DNA from: JAFAXD01 sp051985675
Lineage (GTDB): Bacteria > Pseudomonadota > Alphaproteobacteria > Rhizobiales > Xanthobacteraceae
Direction of reading: 5' to 3'
DNA: 64,000 bases
Assembly: GCA_051985675.1 (NCBI GenBank)
Contig: JBPYFJ010000068.1
Location: 1-64,000, forward strand
Below are positions 1 through 9,525 of this stretch, piece by piece. The position numbers and the translations under genes were made by a program. The notes below the pieces were generated by a model. The model made no database searches. It saw only the letters and a program-made list of their open reading frames with translations, and had not been told where the DNA came from. Within the stretch, counting starts at the first letter, position 1. The number at the start of each line of letters is the position of its first letter.

Positions 1-1638
<1,638 letters not shown>

Positions 1639-1773
1639 CGTAGCCGAGCGTGAGAGGGTCCTCGAACCCATGAGGGCCGGTGTCCCGATAATCAACCAAC
1701 GCCTCGCTCCGCATTGCGACCCAAAGGGCTCGCATTCGCGGGGCGAGCTTGCCGTTTTCGGGTGAGCTAGGGG

Positions 1774-2910
1774 ATGGCAAAGCGCGACTACTACGACATT
1801 CTCGGGGTGTCTCGAACGGCCAAGGACGCCGAGATCAAAGCGGCGTTCCGCAAGCTCGCGATGCAGCACCATCCGGATCGCAATCCGGGTGACATCGAGT
1901 GCGAGCATCGGTTCAAGGAGATCAACGAGGCGTACGACGTTCTCAAGGATGGCGATAAGCGCGCCGCGTACGATCGTTTTGGCCACGCCGCGTTCGAACA
2001 GGGGTTGGGCGCCGGCGCCGCCGGTTTTGGGGCGGATTTCGCGTCGACTTTCGCCGACATCTTCGACGATTTCTTCGGCATGGGCGGGGCGCGGCGCGGT
2101 GGGCGCGGCGGACGCGAGCGCGGCGCTGATTTGCGCTACAACATGGAGATCACGCTCGAGGACGCCTTCCGGGGCAAAGCCGCGCAGGTCAACATCCCGA
2201 CCTCGGTGACCTGCGAGGCGTGCACCGGTACGGGCGCCAAGAGCGGCACCAAGCCTCGGACCTGCGCGAGCTGTGGCGGGGCCGGCAAGGTGCGCCATGC
2301 CCAGGGCTTCTTCACGCTCGAACGCACCTGTGTGGCTTGCCAGGGCCGCGGCCAGGTCATTGAGCACCCGTGTCCGGCCTGCGGCGGATCTGGACGCGTC
2401 ACGCGGGCGCGCACGCTTGCGGTCAACATCCCGCCCGGCGTCGAGGACGGCACGCGGATCCGCCTCGCCGGCGAGGGCGAGGCGGGACTTCGCGGTGGGC
2501 CGCCAGGGGATCTGTATATTTTCCTCGCGGTCGCCGGACACGCGTTCTTTCAGCGCGACGGCGCCGACCTGCATTGCCGAGTCCCGGTATCGATGGTGAC
2601 GGCCGCTTTGGGCGGCGATTTCGAGATTCCGACCATCGATGGCGGCAACAGTCGCGTAAGAATTCCGGCCGGCACGCAGTCCGGGCGGCGCTTTCGTCTG
2701 TCGGGCAAGGGCATGCCGGTCCTGCGCTCGAAACACATGGGCGACATGTACGTTCAGGTGATGGTGGAGACGCCGCAAAACCTGACCAAGCGTCAACGCG
2801 AACTGTTGGCGGAATTCGAGCAGTTGTCCTCACACGATACGCAACCGGAGGCGGCCGGTTTCTTTGGCAAGGTGAAGGAATTCTTCGGCGGCCGGGCGAG
2901 CCCGGCGTGA
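1774..2910 (+). CDS. dnaJ: Co-chaperone DnaJ (Hsp40)
   Basis: Class A Hsp40 that delivers unfolded clients to DnaK and stimulates its ATPase. The 378-residue protein has the full domain order: J domain (about 1-70) with the HPD motif in QHHPDRNPGD, a Gly/Phe-rich linker (about 72-115), a zinc-finger region with four CxxCxGxG repeats (CEACTGTG, CASCGGAG, CVACQGRG, CPACGGSG, about 147-210) and the C-terminal substrate-binding domain with RIRLAGEGE. The length is normal for the family. It lies directly downstream of dnaK. The ATG at 1774 gives the canonical N-terminus MAKRDYYDILGV. Confidence 0.98.
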   Translation: MAKRDYYDILGVSRTAKDAEIKAAFRKLAMQHHPDRNPGDIECEHRFKEINEAYDVLKDGDKRAAYDRFGHAAFEQGLGAGAAGFGADFASTFADIFDDFFGMGGARRGGRGGRERGADLRYNMEITLEDAFRGKAAQVNIPTSVTCEACTGTGAKSGTKPRTCASCGGAGKVRHAQGFFTLERTCVACQGRGQVIEHPCPACGGSGRVTRARTLAVNIPPGVEDGTRIRLAGEGEAGLRGGPPGDLYIFLAVAGHAFFQRDGADLHCRVPVSMVTAALGGDFEIPTIDGGNSRVRIPAGTQSGRRFRLSGKGMPVLRSKHMGDMYVQVMVETPQNLTKRQRELLAEFEQLSSHDTQPEAAGFFGKVKEFFGGRASPA

Positions 2911-2949
2911 GGGTCTAGGCTACCAATCGAGCTGGACGGCCTTGACCGC

Positions 2950-3750
2950 ATGGCCTCAGTGGGCCAATTGTGGCAAACTCCTGTCATAAATTTGACATTT
3001 GATGGACCGCGGATGGGATTGCCGGGCCTGAGATTGCTGGAGCGGAAATTCGAAGGACCGATCCGTCTTTTCGAATTGAAGAAGAGTGCGCTTGAAAAAC
3101 AGATCGAGCGGCAGCTGCGCGAGTTCGAGCAGACGCGCGGGGCCGGCCTCGACGACGATCTGCGTTTCATTCGGTCTTGGTTGGAGAAGCCGCTCGCGAT
3201 CGGCGCGGTGAAGCCGTCCGGCAAGGTACTGGCGCGCACGATGGCGCAGTATGTCGATCCCCACAGCGAAGGGCCCGTCATCGAGCTTGGGCCAGGGACC
3301 GGGCCGGTCACGCAGGCGCTCGTCGAAAAAGGAGTCGATCCATCGCGGTTGGTGCTGGTCGAGTTCAACGCAGCGTTCTGCCGGCTACTGCGCGGGCGCT
3401 ATCCGCAGGCAACGGTCGTGCAAGGTGACGCCTACGGATTGCGCCGGGTGCTCGATAGTTTCCTCTATCAGCCGGCCGCCGCGATCGTCTCCGGCTTGCC
3501 ACTGATGACCAAGCCGGCGCGCACGCGCTTGCGGCTGATCGCTGATGCGCTCAACCTGCTTGCGCCGGGCGCGCCGTTCGTACAATTCACCTACGCGGTG
3601 GTCTCCCCGCTTCCAAAGAGACTGCCCGGCGTGCGGTCGGAGGCATCCGAGCGCATCTGGCTCAACATGCCGCCGGCACGCGTTTGGGTATACAGGAAGC
3701 AGGAGCCAGGCCTCGGGAGCGAGACAGCACGTCTTCTGCCTCGCTCCTGA
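2950..3750 (+). CDS. PmtA-like phospholipid N-methyltransferase (rRNA-dimethylase-fold SAM methyltransferase)
   Basis: Class I SAM-dependent methyltransferase resembling the rhizobial PmtA group, which methylates phosphatidylethanolamine towards phosphatidylcholine at the inner membrane. The SAM-binding motif I is VIELGPGTGPVTQAL (about residues 112-126), followed by an acidic residue at the end of strand 2 (VLVEFNAAF) and the motif IVSGLPLMT in the catalytic NxPY-like position. The N-terminal 70 residues are basic and amphipathic. ATG codons at 2950 and 3013 are both possible; the later one (MGLPGLRLLERKF) gives a length closer to typical family members. It lies between dnaJ and pyrF, an arrangement seen in Bradyrhizobium-type genomes. 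Substrate assignment is inference; the fold is secure. Confidence 0.75.
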   Translation: MASVGQLWQTPVINLTFDGPRMGLPGLRLLERKFEGPIRLFELKKSALEKQIERQLREFEQTRGAGLDDDLRFIRSWLEKPLAIGAVKPSGKVLARTMAQYVDPHSEGPVIELGPGTGPVTQALVEKGVDPSRLVLVEFNAAFCRLLRGRYPQATVVQGDAYGLRRVLDSFLYQPAAAIVSGLPLMTKPARTRLRLIADALNLLAPGAPFVQFTYAVVSPLPKRLPGVRSEASERIWLNMPPARVWVYRKQEPGLGSETARLLPRS

Positions 3751-3781
3751 GGCGTGACATCTGATACCTGATACCTCAGCT

Positions 3782-4483
3782 ATGGACCCACGCGATCGCC
3801 TGATCGTCGCACTTGACGTCTCTTCGCTCGCCCGTGCTGAGGCGATAATCCAGCAGCTCGGCGACGCGGTTGCGTTCTACAAGATTGGCTATCAACTCGC
3901 CTTCGCGGGAGGTTTGCGGCTTGCCGAGACGCTGGTTGGCGCCGGCAAGAAGGTGTTCCTCGATCTCAAATTGCACGACATCGGCAATACGGTCGCCAAG
4001 GGCGTGGAGAGCGTCGCCCGTGTTGGCGCGAGCTTCCTAACCGTGCATGCCTATCCGCAGACCATGCGGGCTGCGGTCGCGGCCCGGCCGACGGGATTGC
4101 GCATCCTCGCGGTTACAGTTCTGACGTCTTACGACAACGCTGACCTTGCGGAAGCCGGCTACGTGGGAACCGTATCGGACCTCGTGATGCGACGGGCCAC
4201 GCAGGCACGTGAAATCGGGGTCGACGGTCTGGTGTGCTCAGCCGAGGAGACGGCGGCGCTGCGTCCCGCGGTCGGTGCACACATGGCCCTGGTGACGCCC
4301 GGTATTCGTCCGGCAGGCGCAGCGAGCGGGGATCAGAAGCGCATCATGACTCCCGCCGCCGCGATTGCAGCGGGCGCCGACTATTTGGTGGTCGGCAGGC
4401 CGGTTCTCGAAGCGGCGAATCCGCGCGCTGCGGCCGCGGCGATCGTGGCGGACATTGCGGCGACGTGCTCCCAGAAACATTGA
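3782..4483 (+). CDS. pyrF: Orotidine 5'-phosphate decarboxylase
   Basis: Catalyses the last step of UMP synthesis, decarboxylation of orotidine monophosphate. The 233-residue protein is a full-length TIM barrel: it begins DRLIVALDVSSL, carries the catalytic DxKxxDI motif as FLDLKLHDIGNT (about residues 59-70), has the HAYP strand, and the phosphate-binding end with LVTPGIRP and the late DYLVVGRPV motif. It is followed 8 bases later by the DUF1330 gene, suggesting co-transcription. A short tandem repeat (tgatacc twice) and a 6-bp inverted repeat sit just before the ATG, leaving no clear Shine-Dalgarno sequence. Confidence 0.97.
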   Translation: MDPRDRLIVALDVSSLARAEAIIQQLGDAVAFYKIGYQLAFAGGLRLAETLVGAGKKVFLDLKLHDIGNTVAKGVESVARVGASFLTVHAYPQTMRAAVAARPTGLRILAVTVLTSYDNADLAEAGYVGTVSDLVMRRATQAREIGVDGLVCSAEETAALRPAVGAHMALVTPGIRPAGAASGDQKRIMTPAAAIAAGADYLVVGRPVLEAANPRAAAAAIVADIAATCSQKH

Positions 4484-4491
4484 GGGCGAAC

Positions 4492-4797
4492 ATGGTCAAG
4501 GGATATTGGATTGCGCGGCTCGACATCAACGATCAGGCGGCCTACGACGAATACCGCAAGCGCAACGCACTCGCCTTCGCGAAGTTCGGCGGTAAGTTTC
4601 TGGTGCGCGGCGGATCCTTCCATCAAGTCGTCGGCGACGGGCGCCAGCACAACGTGGTGCTCGAGTTCCCAAGCCACGACGCGGCGATCGCCTGTTACCG
4701 CTCGCCCGAGTATCAGGACGCCGTGCAGTATCTGAAGGCGGGTTGCGACGTCGACCTCGTCATCATCGGCGGCTACGACGGACCCCAGCCGGGCTGA
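4492..4797 (+). CDS. DUF1330 domain-containing protein
   Basis: Small cytoplasmic protein of 101 residues with the ferredoxin-like dimeric alpha/beta-barrel fold of the DUF1330 family: it begins MVKGYWIARLDINDQAAYDEY, has the central KFLVRGG strand and the FPSHDAAIACYRSPEYQ motif. Function of the family is unknown; the fold is shared with ABM-type monooxygenases and EthD-like proteins. An open frame extends further upstream inside pyrF, but the ATG at 4492, 8 bases after the pyrF stop, gives the family N-terminus. The pyrF-DUF1330-dapB order suggests a housekeeping context only. Confidence 0.88.
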   Translation: MVKGYWIARLDINDQAAYDEYRKRNALAFAKFGGKFLVRGGSFHQVVGDGRQHNVVLEFPSHDAAIACYRSPEYQDAVQYLKAGCDVDLVIIGGYDGPQPG

Positions 4798-4890
4798 CGC
4801 GCGCGGCAATGCGCCGGGCATCGCAACCGGCGCCGAGCTTTCCAACACGGTTGGGCCTCGCTATACGAGCGGCGTTGCCGGAGACGCATC

Positions 4891-5706
4891 ATGGCTGACA
4901 TGCGGCTGATCGTGGTGGGGGCGGGCGGCCGCATGGGCCGCACGTTGATTAAGGCGATTGCGGAGAGCCCCGGGCTGCGTGTCGCGGGCGCCGTCGAATC
5001 CGCCGGTTCACCGCTGATCGGCCAGGATGCCGGCGTGCTGGCCGGTCAGGCGCCGCTCGGCGTCGCTCTGACCAACGACATCAAATCGTTACTCGGCGGG
5101 GCCGATGCCATTGTCGATTTCACCATTCCGGCCGCGAGCCTCATCCATGCGGAACTCGCTGCCCGGAACAAGCTTGTTCATATTATCGGGACGACCGGCT
5201 TTACGGCTGGCGAGGAAGCAAAGATTGCCGACGCGGCGAAACAAACAGCGATTGTGAAGTCCGGCAACATGAGCCTCGGGGTCAATCTCTTGGCGGCGCT
5301 GGTCAAGCGCGTGGCTGCGACGCTCGATTCCGAGTTCGACGTCGAAATCATTGAGATGCACCACAACAAGAAGATCGACGCGCCATCAGGCACCGCGCTT
5401 CTGCTCGGACGTGCCGCCGCTGCGGGCCGCCAGGTCGAGCTCGACCGATGCTCGGTCCGGGGTCGCGACGGTGTGACCGGCGCGCGCCGCACGGGAGATA
5501 TCGGGTTTGCGGCGTTGCGCGGCGGCACCGTGGTCGGCGAGCACGCGGTGATCTTCGCCGGCCCGGCCGAGCGCGTCGAACTCGTGCACAAAGCCGAGGA
5601 CCGCATGATCTTCGCACGTGGCGCCCTGAAGGCGGCGCAATGGGCGTTGGGCCGCAGGCCCGGCCTCTACTCTATGGCCGACGTGCTGGGCTTGGGCGAT
5701 TTATGA
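4891..5706 (+). CDS. dapB: 4-hydroxy-tetrahydrodipicolinate reductase
   Basis: NAD(P)H-dependent reductase of the diaminopimelate/lysine pathway, supplying meso-DAP for peptidoglycan. The 271-residue protein has the Rossmann motif VGAGGRMGRTL (about residues 8-18), the DFTIP strand, the strand IGTTGFT and the catalytic signature EMHHNKKIDAPSGTAL (about 153-168), which holds the general acid His and the substrate-binding Lys. Length is normal. gpmA starts 26 bases downstream on the same strand, so the two are probably in one transcript. Confidence 0.98.
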   Translation: MADMRLIVVGAGGRMGRTLIKAIAESPGLRVAGAVESAGSPLIGQDAGVLAGQAPLGVALTNDIKSLLGGADAIVDFTIPAASLIHAELAARNKLVHIIGTTGFTAGEEAKIADAAKQTAIVKSGNMSLGVNLLAALVKRVAATLDSEFDVEIIEMHHNKKIDAPSGTALLLGRAAAAGRQVELDRCSVRGRDGVTGARRTGDIGFAALRGGTVVGEHAVIFAGPAERVELVHKAEDRMIFARGALKAAQWALGRRPGLYSMADVLGLGDL

Positions 5707-5731
5707 TCAACAACAAATCGGGATCGGATTG

Positions 5732-6355
5732 ATGACAGACCGCCTCCTCGTGCTTGTGCGCCACGGCCAGAGCGAATGGAACTTGAAGAACTTGTTCACC
5801 GGGTGGCGCGACGTCGACCTCACCGATAAAGGCGTTGCGGAGGCGCGCGCGGCCGGCCGTCAGCTTAAAGCCATGGGATTGCGCTTCGACGTTGCATACA
5901 CCTCGGCGCTGGTTCGGGCACAACGCACGCTGGACCTGATGCTCGAAGAATTGGGACAGCACAGCCTTCCCGTGGTCCGCGATCAGGCGCTCAACGAGCG
6001 CGACTACGGCGACCTTTCGGGACTCAATAAGGACGACGCACGCAAACGCTGGGGCGAAGAGCAGGTGCACATCTGGCGCCGTTCGTACGACGTAGCGCCA
6101 CCCGGCGGCGAGAGCCTCAAGGACACGGCGGCGCGCGTTCTGCCGTACTATATCCAGGACATTCTTCCCCGCGTGTTGCGCGGCGAGCGCGTACTGGTGA
6201 GCGCTCACGGCAACAGCCTGCGCGCGCTGGTCATGGTGCTTGACCATTTGTCACCGCAGGAGATCGTAAAGCGCGAGATCGCGACTGGGGTGCCGCTGAT
6301 CTACCGGCTCAACGCCGATTCCACCGTGGCCGAACGCAAGGTGATGGCAGCATAG
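5732..6355 (+). CDS. gpmA: 2,3-bisphosphoglycerate-dependent phosphoglycerate mutase
   Basis: Glycolytic enzyme interconverting 3- and 2-phosphoglycerate through a phosphohistidine. The 207-residue protein starts MTDRLLVLVRHGQSEWN with the phosphorylated His in RHG, continues with the NLFTGW motif, the catalytic-acid region LNERDYGDLSG and the second His in SAHGNSLRA. A TTG one codon upstream (5729) is in frame, but the ATG at 5732 is preferred. The protein lacks the longer insertions of the enteric enzyme, as is usual in alphaproteobacteria. It closes the dapB transcript; the next gene is on the other strand. Confidence 0.97.
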   Translation: MTDRLLVLVRHGQSEWNLKNLFTGWRDVDLTDKGVAEARAAGRQLKAMGLRFDVAYTSALVRAQRTLDLMLEELGQHSLPVVRDQALNERDYGDLSGLNKDDARKRWGEEQVHIWRRSYDVAPPGGESLKDTAARVLPYYIQDILPRVLRGERVLVSAHGNSLRALVMVLDHLSPQEIVKREIATGVPLIYRLNADSTVAERKVMAA

Positions 6356-6402
6356 GAACCCGCAGTGCCGCGGACGCCTCAACGAACCGGATTAGAGCCC
6401 GC

Positions 6403-7311
6403 CTAAACGCCCCGGCCCGCGGCCACCTGCCCGACTTCCCAGCCGAGCATGGCGCGTTTGCGCGTCAGACCCCAGTGATAGCCGGTCAGATCGCCGCTCT
6501 TGCCGAGCACGCGGTGGCACGGCACGACGAATGAGATCGGGTTCTTGCCGACGGCGGCGCCCACTGCGCGGGCGGCCGTCGGCTTGCCGATATATTGCGC
6601 GATCCCCGAATACGTCATGGCCTTGCCCATGGGAATTCTGACCAAGGTTTGCCATACGCGCACCTCAAAGTCGGTGCCGATCAGCACGACGTTGAGTGGC
6701 CGGTCAGCGCGCCACAAATCAGGGTCGAAAATCCGTTGCGCCAGCATGGCCGTGCGCAAGCCGTCCTCCACGTAGGTCGCTGCCGGCCAGCGCCGCTGCA
6801 TGTCGGAGAGCGCTTCCGCCTCTTGACCGAAATCAGCGAACGCTAACCCCGCCAGCCCGCGATCGGTGGCGATCACAAGCGCGGCTCCGAACGGCGATGG
6901 ATGAAAGCCGTAGTACATGCGAAGGCCTTCGGCGCCGGTTTTCCATTCACCCGGCGACATGGCCTCATGGGTGATGAACAGGTCGTGCAGCCGGCCCGGG
7001 CCGGAAAGTCCAACCTCGTAAGCGGCATCGAGCACGCTCGCGGAATCGCGCAGCAGGGCGCGCGCATGATCGATCGTAAGCGCCTGCAGGAACGCCTTGG
7101 GGGTCAATCCGGCCCAACGTCGAAACAGGTGGTGCAGCTCGTCGGGGGTGACACCGGCGGCCTCGGCGATCATGTCGATTGAAGGCTGAGCGCGCCAATG
7201 GCCGCGGATGTGCGCTATGGCGCGACAGACCACCGCGTAGTCGTCCGCGGCGCGTGCGAGCGGAATCGCATCCGGGATGCGGTCGGGCGAAAGCATGGCA
7301 TTCTCCATCAT
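6403..7311 (-). CDS. AraC-HTH / O6-alkylguanine-DNA alkyltransferase fusion (Ada-like, no metal-binding N-domain)
   Basis: DNA repair protein that accepts alkyl groups from O6-alkylguanine onto a cysteine. Of 302 residues, about 25-120 form an AraC-type helix-turn-helix region (IDMIAEAAGVTPDELHHLFR, RALLRD, YEVGLSGPGRLHDLF) and about 125-295 the Ogt/MGMT domain with active site VVPCHRVLG. The Cys-rich N-terminal methylphosphotriester domain of E. coli Ada is absent, so it cannot be switched in the same way. Tandem ATGs at 7311 and 7308; a further ATG at 7296 is possible. It stands alone on the minus strand between gpmA and the DUF2244 gene. Confidence 0.93.
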   Translation of the reverse strand: MMENAMLSPDRIPDAIPLARAADDYAVVCRAIAHIRGHWRAQPSIDMIAEAAGVTPDELHHLFRRWAGLTPKAFLQALTIDHARALLRDSASVLDAAYEVGLSGPGRLHDLFITHEAMSPGEWKTGAEGLRMYYGFHPSPFGAALVIATDRGLAGLAFADFGQEAEALSDMQRRWPAATYVEDGLRTAMLAQRIFDPDLWRADRPLNVVLIGTDFEVRVWQTLVRIPMGKAMTYSGIAQYIGKPTAARAVGAAVGKNPISFVVPCHRVLGKSGDLTGYHWGLTRKRAMLGWEVGQVAAGRGV

Positions 7312-7381
7312 CTTTGCCCGTTAACTAGATCCCGTGGCGGGCCGCTTCCACCCGGTTTCTGGGAGCGCGGACCCCGCAGAC

Positions 7382-7894
7382 TCAAAAAACCGTGCGAGTC
7401 GGCCCCCGCTTGGCTTCACCGATTGCGGCGGCCAGCGCGGTTGCAAAGCTCGCCTTTTCTTCGGGGGCGAGGAAGGTGGCAATCGGCAACCGGCGTCCTC
7501 GCGACACCAGGAACAAACGCTGGATTCCAAACTCCTCGTGCACGTCGCGATCGAGCTGGACCCAAATCGGGTTGAGCGTCCACTCGCTGACTCGGCCGCG
7601 GTGCGTGACCTTGCGAACCTTGAGCTCGGATGGCGTCACCGAGACCTGTTCGAAGGCGGTTGCGGCGCGGTAGTTGACCCGAAACGCCAGATACACGAGC
7701 AGCACGTCAAGGCCGAAGAAGCCGAAGACCGGCCATGCGCCCATCAGCAGAAACGTCACCCCCGCCGCGAAGCTGATCGACCCGATCAGGGCCATCAGAA
7801 TCAAAAAACCTGCTGCGCTGAGCGATCGATGCGGTGTCAGGATCGCCGAGAACAGTGTGGGTTCAGCCGCTATGTCATTGCGCGAGGTCATCAC
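7382..7894 (-). CDS. DUF2244 domain-containing membrane protein
   Basis: Inner-membrane protein of 170 residues. After a short N-terminal region beginning LTPHRSLS, two hydrophobic segments follow (about residues 28-48 and 52-72), then a cytoplasmic domain with SVTPSELKVRKVTHRGRV and WVQLDRDV that is typical of DUF2244. Function is unknown. It is divergent from nth with only 19 bases between the two start codons, so at least one promoter must lie inside the neighbouring coding region unless a start is misplaced. Second in-frame ATG at 7891. Confidence 0.88.
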   Translation of the reverse strand: MMTSRNDIAAEPTLFSAILTPHRSLSAAGFLILMALIGSISFAAGVTFLLMGAWPVFGFFGLDVLLVYLAFRVNYRAATAFEQVSVTPSELKVRKVTHRGRVSEWTLNPIWVQLDRDVHEEFGIQRLFLVSRGRRLPIATFLAPEEKASFATALAAAIGEAKRGPTRTVF

Positions 7895-7913
7895 GGTTCA
7901 TTATACGAGCATC

Positions 7914-8684
7914 ATGGCGCCTGACACGACCCCCCGAAAGCCTGCCCGCAAAGGTGCGGCTCGCCTCCGCAGATCAGGTAAATCCAAAACCGGTAAATCC
8001 AAGCCCGGCAGACCACCGCGCGGTGCCCGCAAGGGCACAAAGCCCAGACCGTGGTCGGCGGCCGAGGTCGAGGAAGCATTCCGTCGATTTGCCAAAGCAA
8101 ACCCCGAGCCGCGCGGCGAGCTCGAGCATGTCGATCCCTACACGCTGCTGATTGCCGTCGTGCTGTCGGCGCAAGCGACCGACGCCGGCGTCAACAAGGC
8201 GACGCCTGCGTTGTTTGCCGCAGCCGACACACCCGCCAAGATGGTGGCGCTCGGCGAAGCCAAGGTGGGTGAATTCATCAAGACCATCGGGCTGTTCCGT
8301 ACCAAGGCACGCAATGTGATCGGGCTGTCGCAGAAACTGATCGACGAGCACGGCGGCGTGGTGCCACCTTCGCGCGAGGCGCTTGAGGCGCTGCCCGGCG
8401 TCGGGCGCAAAACCGCGAACGTCGTCCTCAACATTGCCTTCGGCGAGCCGACCATCGCCGTCGACACCCACATTTTCCGTGTCGGAAACCGAACCGGGCT
8501 CGCACCCGGCAAGACGCCGCTCGAAGTCGAGATGAACCTTGAGAAGGTGGTGCCCGACCAATACAAGCGCCACGCCCATCACTGGCTGATTCTGCACGGG
8601 CGCTACACCTGCTTGGCGCGGCGGCCGCTGTGCGAAAAATGCCTGATCAACGACCTTTGCCGCTGGCCCGAAAAGACCGTCTAG
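7914..8684 (+). CDS. nth: Endonuclease III
   Basis: Base-excision repair glycosylase/AP lyase for oxidised pyrimidines. The frame is open much further upstream, but the ATG at 7914 is the first plausible start; it gives 256 residues with a basic Lys/Arg/Pro-rich extension of about 40 residues before the conserved core. The core shows LLIAVVLSAQATD, the helix-hairpin-helix LPGVGRKTANVVL with the catalytic Lys, the catalytic Asp in AVDTHIFRV, and the 4Fe-4S ligands in the spacing C-x6-C-x2-C-x5-C near the C-terminus (CLARRPLCEKCLINDLC). It converges on the EI24 gene. Confidence 0.97.
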   Translation: MAPDTTPRKPARKGAARLRRSGKSKTGKSKPGRPPRGARKGTKPRPWSAAEVEEAFRRFAKANPEPRGELEHVDPYTLLIAVVLSAQATDAGVNKATPALFAAADTPAKMVALGEAKVGEFIKTIGLFRTKARNVIGLSQKLIDEHGGVVPPSREALEALPGVGRKTANVVLNIAFGEPTIAVDTHIFRVGNRTGLAPGKTPLEVEMNLEKVVPDQYKRHAHHWLILHGRYTCLARRPLCEKCLINDLCRWPEKTV

Positions 8685-8692
8685 CGCATCGA

Positions 8693-9424
8693 TCAACGCG
8701 CTACGCTGGGCAGCGGTTTCTTGCCCCCGTTCAGACGCTTGTGCATGTGCACCATGAGCGCCATGCCAAACAATGGCGTCGCGAGGTTGACGATTGGGAC
8801 CGACACGAACGCCGCAATCAACAGGCCTGCGACGAACACCGTGCCGCTGTTGGCGCGGCGCAGCGCCTTGGCGGCGGGCACCGGATGAAACCGCATGGCG
8901 GCGAGCTCGAAATATTGCCGCCCCAGCACATAGGCGGCCGCCACGAAGAACATTACGGCACCGAGCCCGGCAAACAGCAGGAACGGGACCGCGCACAAGT
9001 AAACCAGAATGGCGAGCAGGGCTGCCCTAACCGCTTCGATCGTAGCGATGCCCAGGGGCAAAGCCGCGCCCGGCGCATCGGCCGGATAATGCGTGCGCTC
9101 GACCAGCTCGGCGATTTCGTCGGAAAAGAATCCCGCAACCAGCGAAGTCACCGCCGGCATCAGAAAAATGATGCCAACCACCAACCCGAGCCCCAACACG
9201 ATCGCGATGGCCCAACCGAGCACGGCGACCGGCCAGTGCGCCGTCGAACCCAACGTCGCCTCAAGCCACTGGCCGCCGGCGCCGGACAGCCAAATCAGCA
9301 GCCGATCGAGCGCGACCCCGAGGATCACGAGGAACAGCACGGCAAGACCGGCCGACTTGAGCAGCACGGTTCGGAACGGCCGGGAAACCGTTTGCTCAAG
9401 CGCCTTGATCGCGGCATCGATCAT
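8693..9424 (-). CDS. EI24 / CysZ-like membrane protein
   Basis: Integral inner-membrane protein of 243 residues in the EI24 family, whose bacterial members include the sulfate transporter CysZ. Hydrophobic segments lie at about 25-48, 68-95, 130-160 and 190-215, and the family-like stretch GRQYFELAAMRF (about 172-183) is present. The first 20 residues form an amphipathic helix. Its stop is 9 bases from the nth stop on the opposite strand. No cysteine-biosynthesis genes adjoin it, so sulfate transport is only a possibility. Confidence 0.8.
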   Translation of the reverse strand: MIDAAIKALEQTVSRPFRTVLLKSAGLAVLFLVILGVALDRLLIWLSGAGGQWLEATLGSTAHWPVAVLGWAIAIVLGLGLVVGIIFLMPAVTSLVAGFFSDEIAELVERTHYPADAPGAALPLGIATIEAVRAALLAILVYLCAVPFLLFAGLGAVMFFVAAAYVLGRQYFELAAMRFHPVPAAKALRRANSGTVFVAGLLIAAFVSVPIVNLATPLFGMALMVHMHKRLNGGKKPLPSVAR

Positions 9425-9525
9425 GAGATAGCCCCAGTGTCGTGAAAATCCCGATAGAGCAACCTGATTTGTGCAATGAGTCCCGTTCGGGCAAGTTGCC
9501 GCGGAACAATGCGCGAACCGACCCC

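Noticed and set aside
3746..3779. Small inverted repeat CTGAGG/CCTCAG and tandem tgatacc before pyrF
   Set aside because: Arms are only 6 bases and no regulator or structure of a known kind fits.
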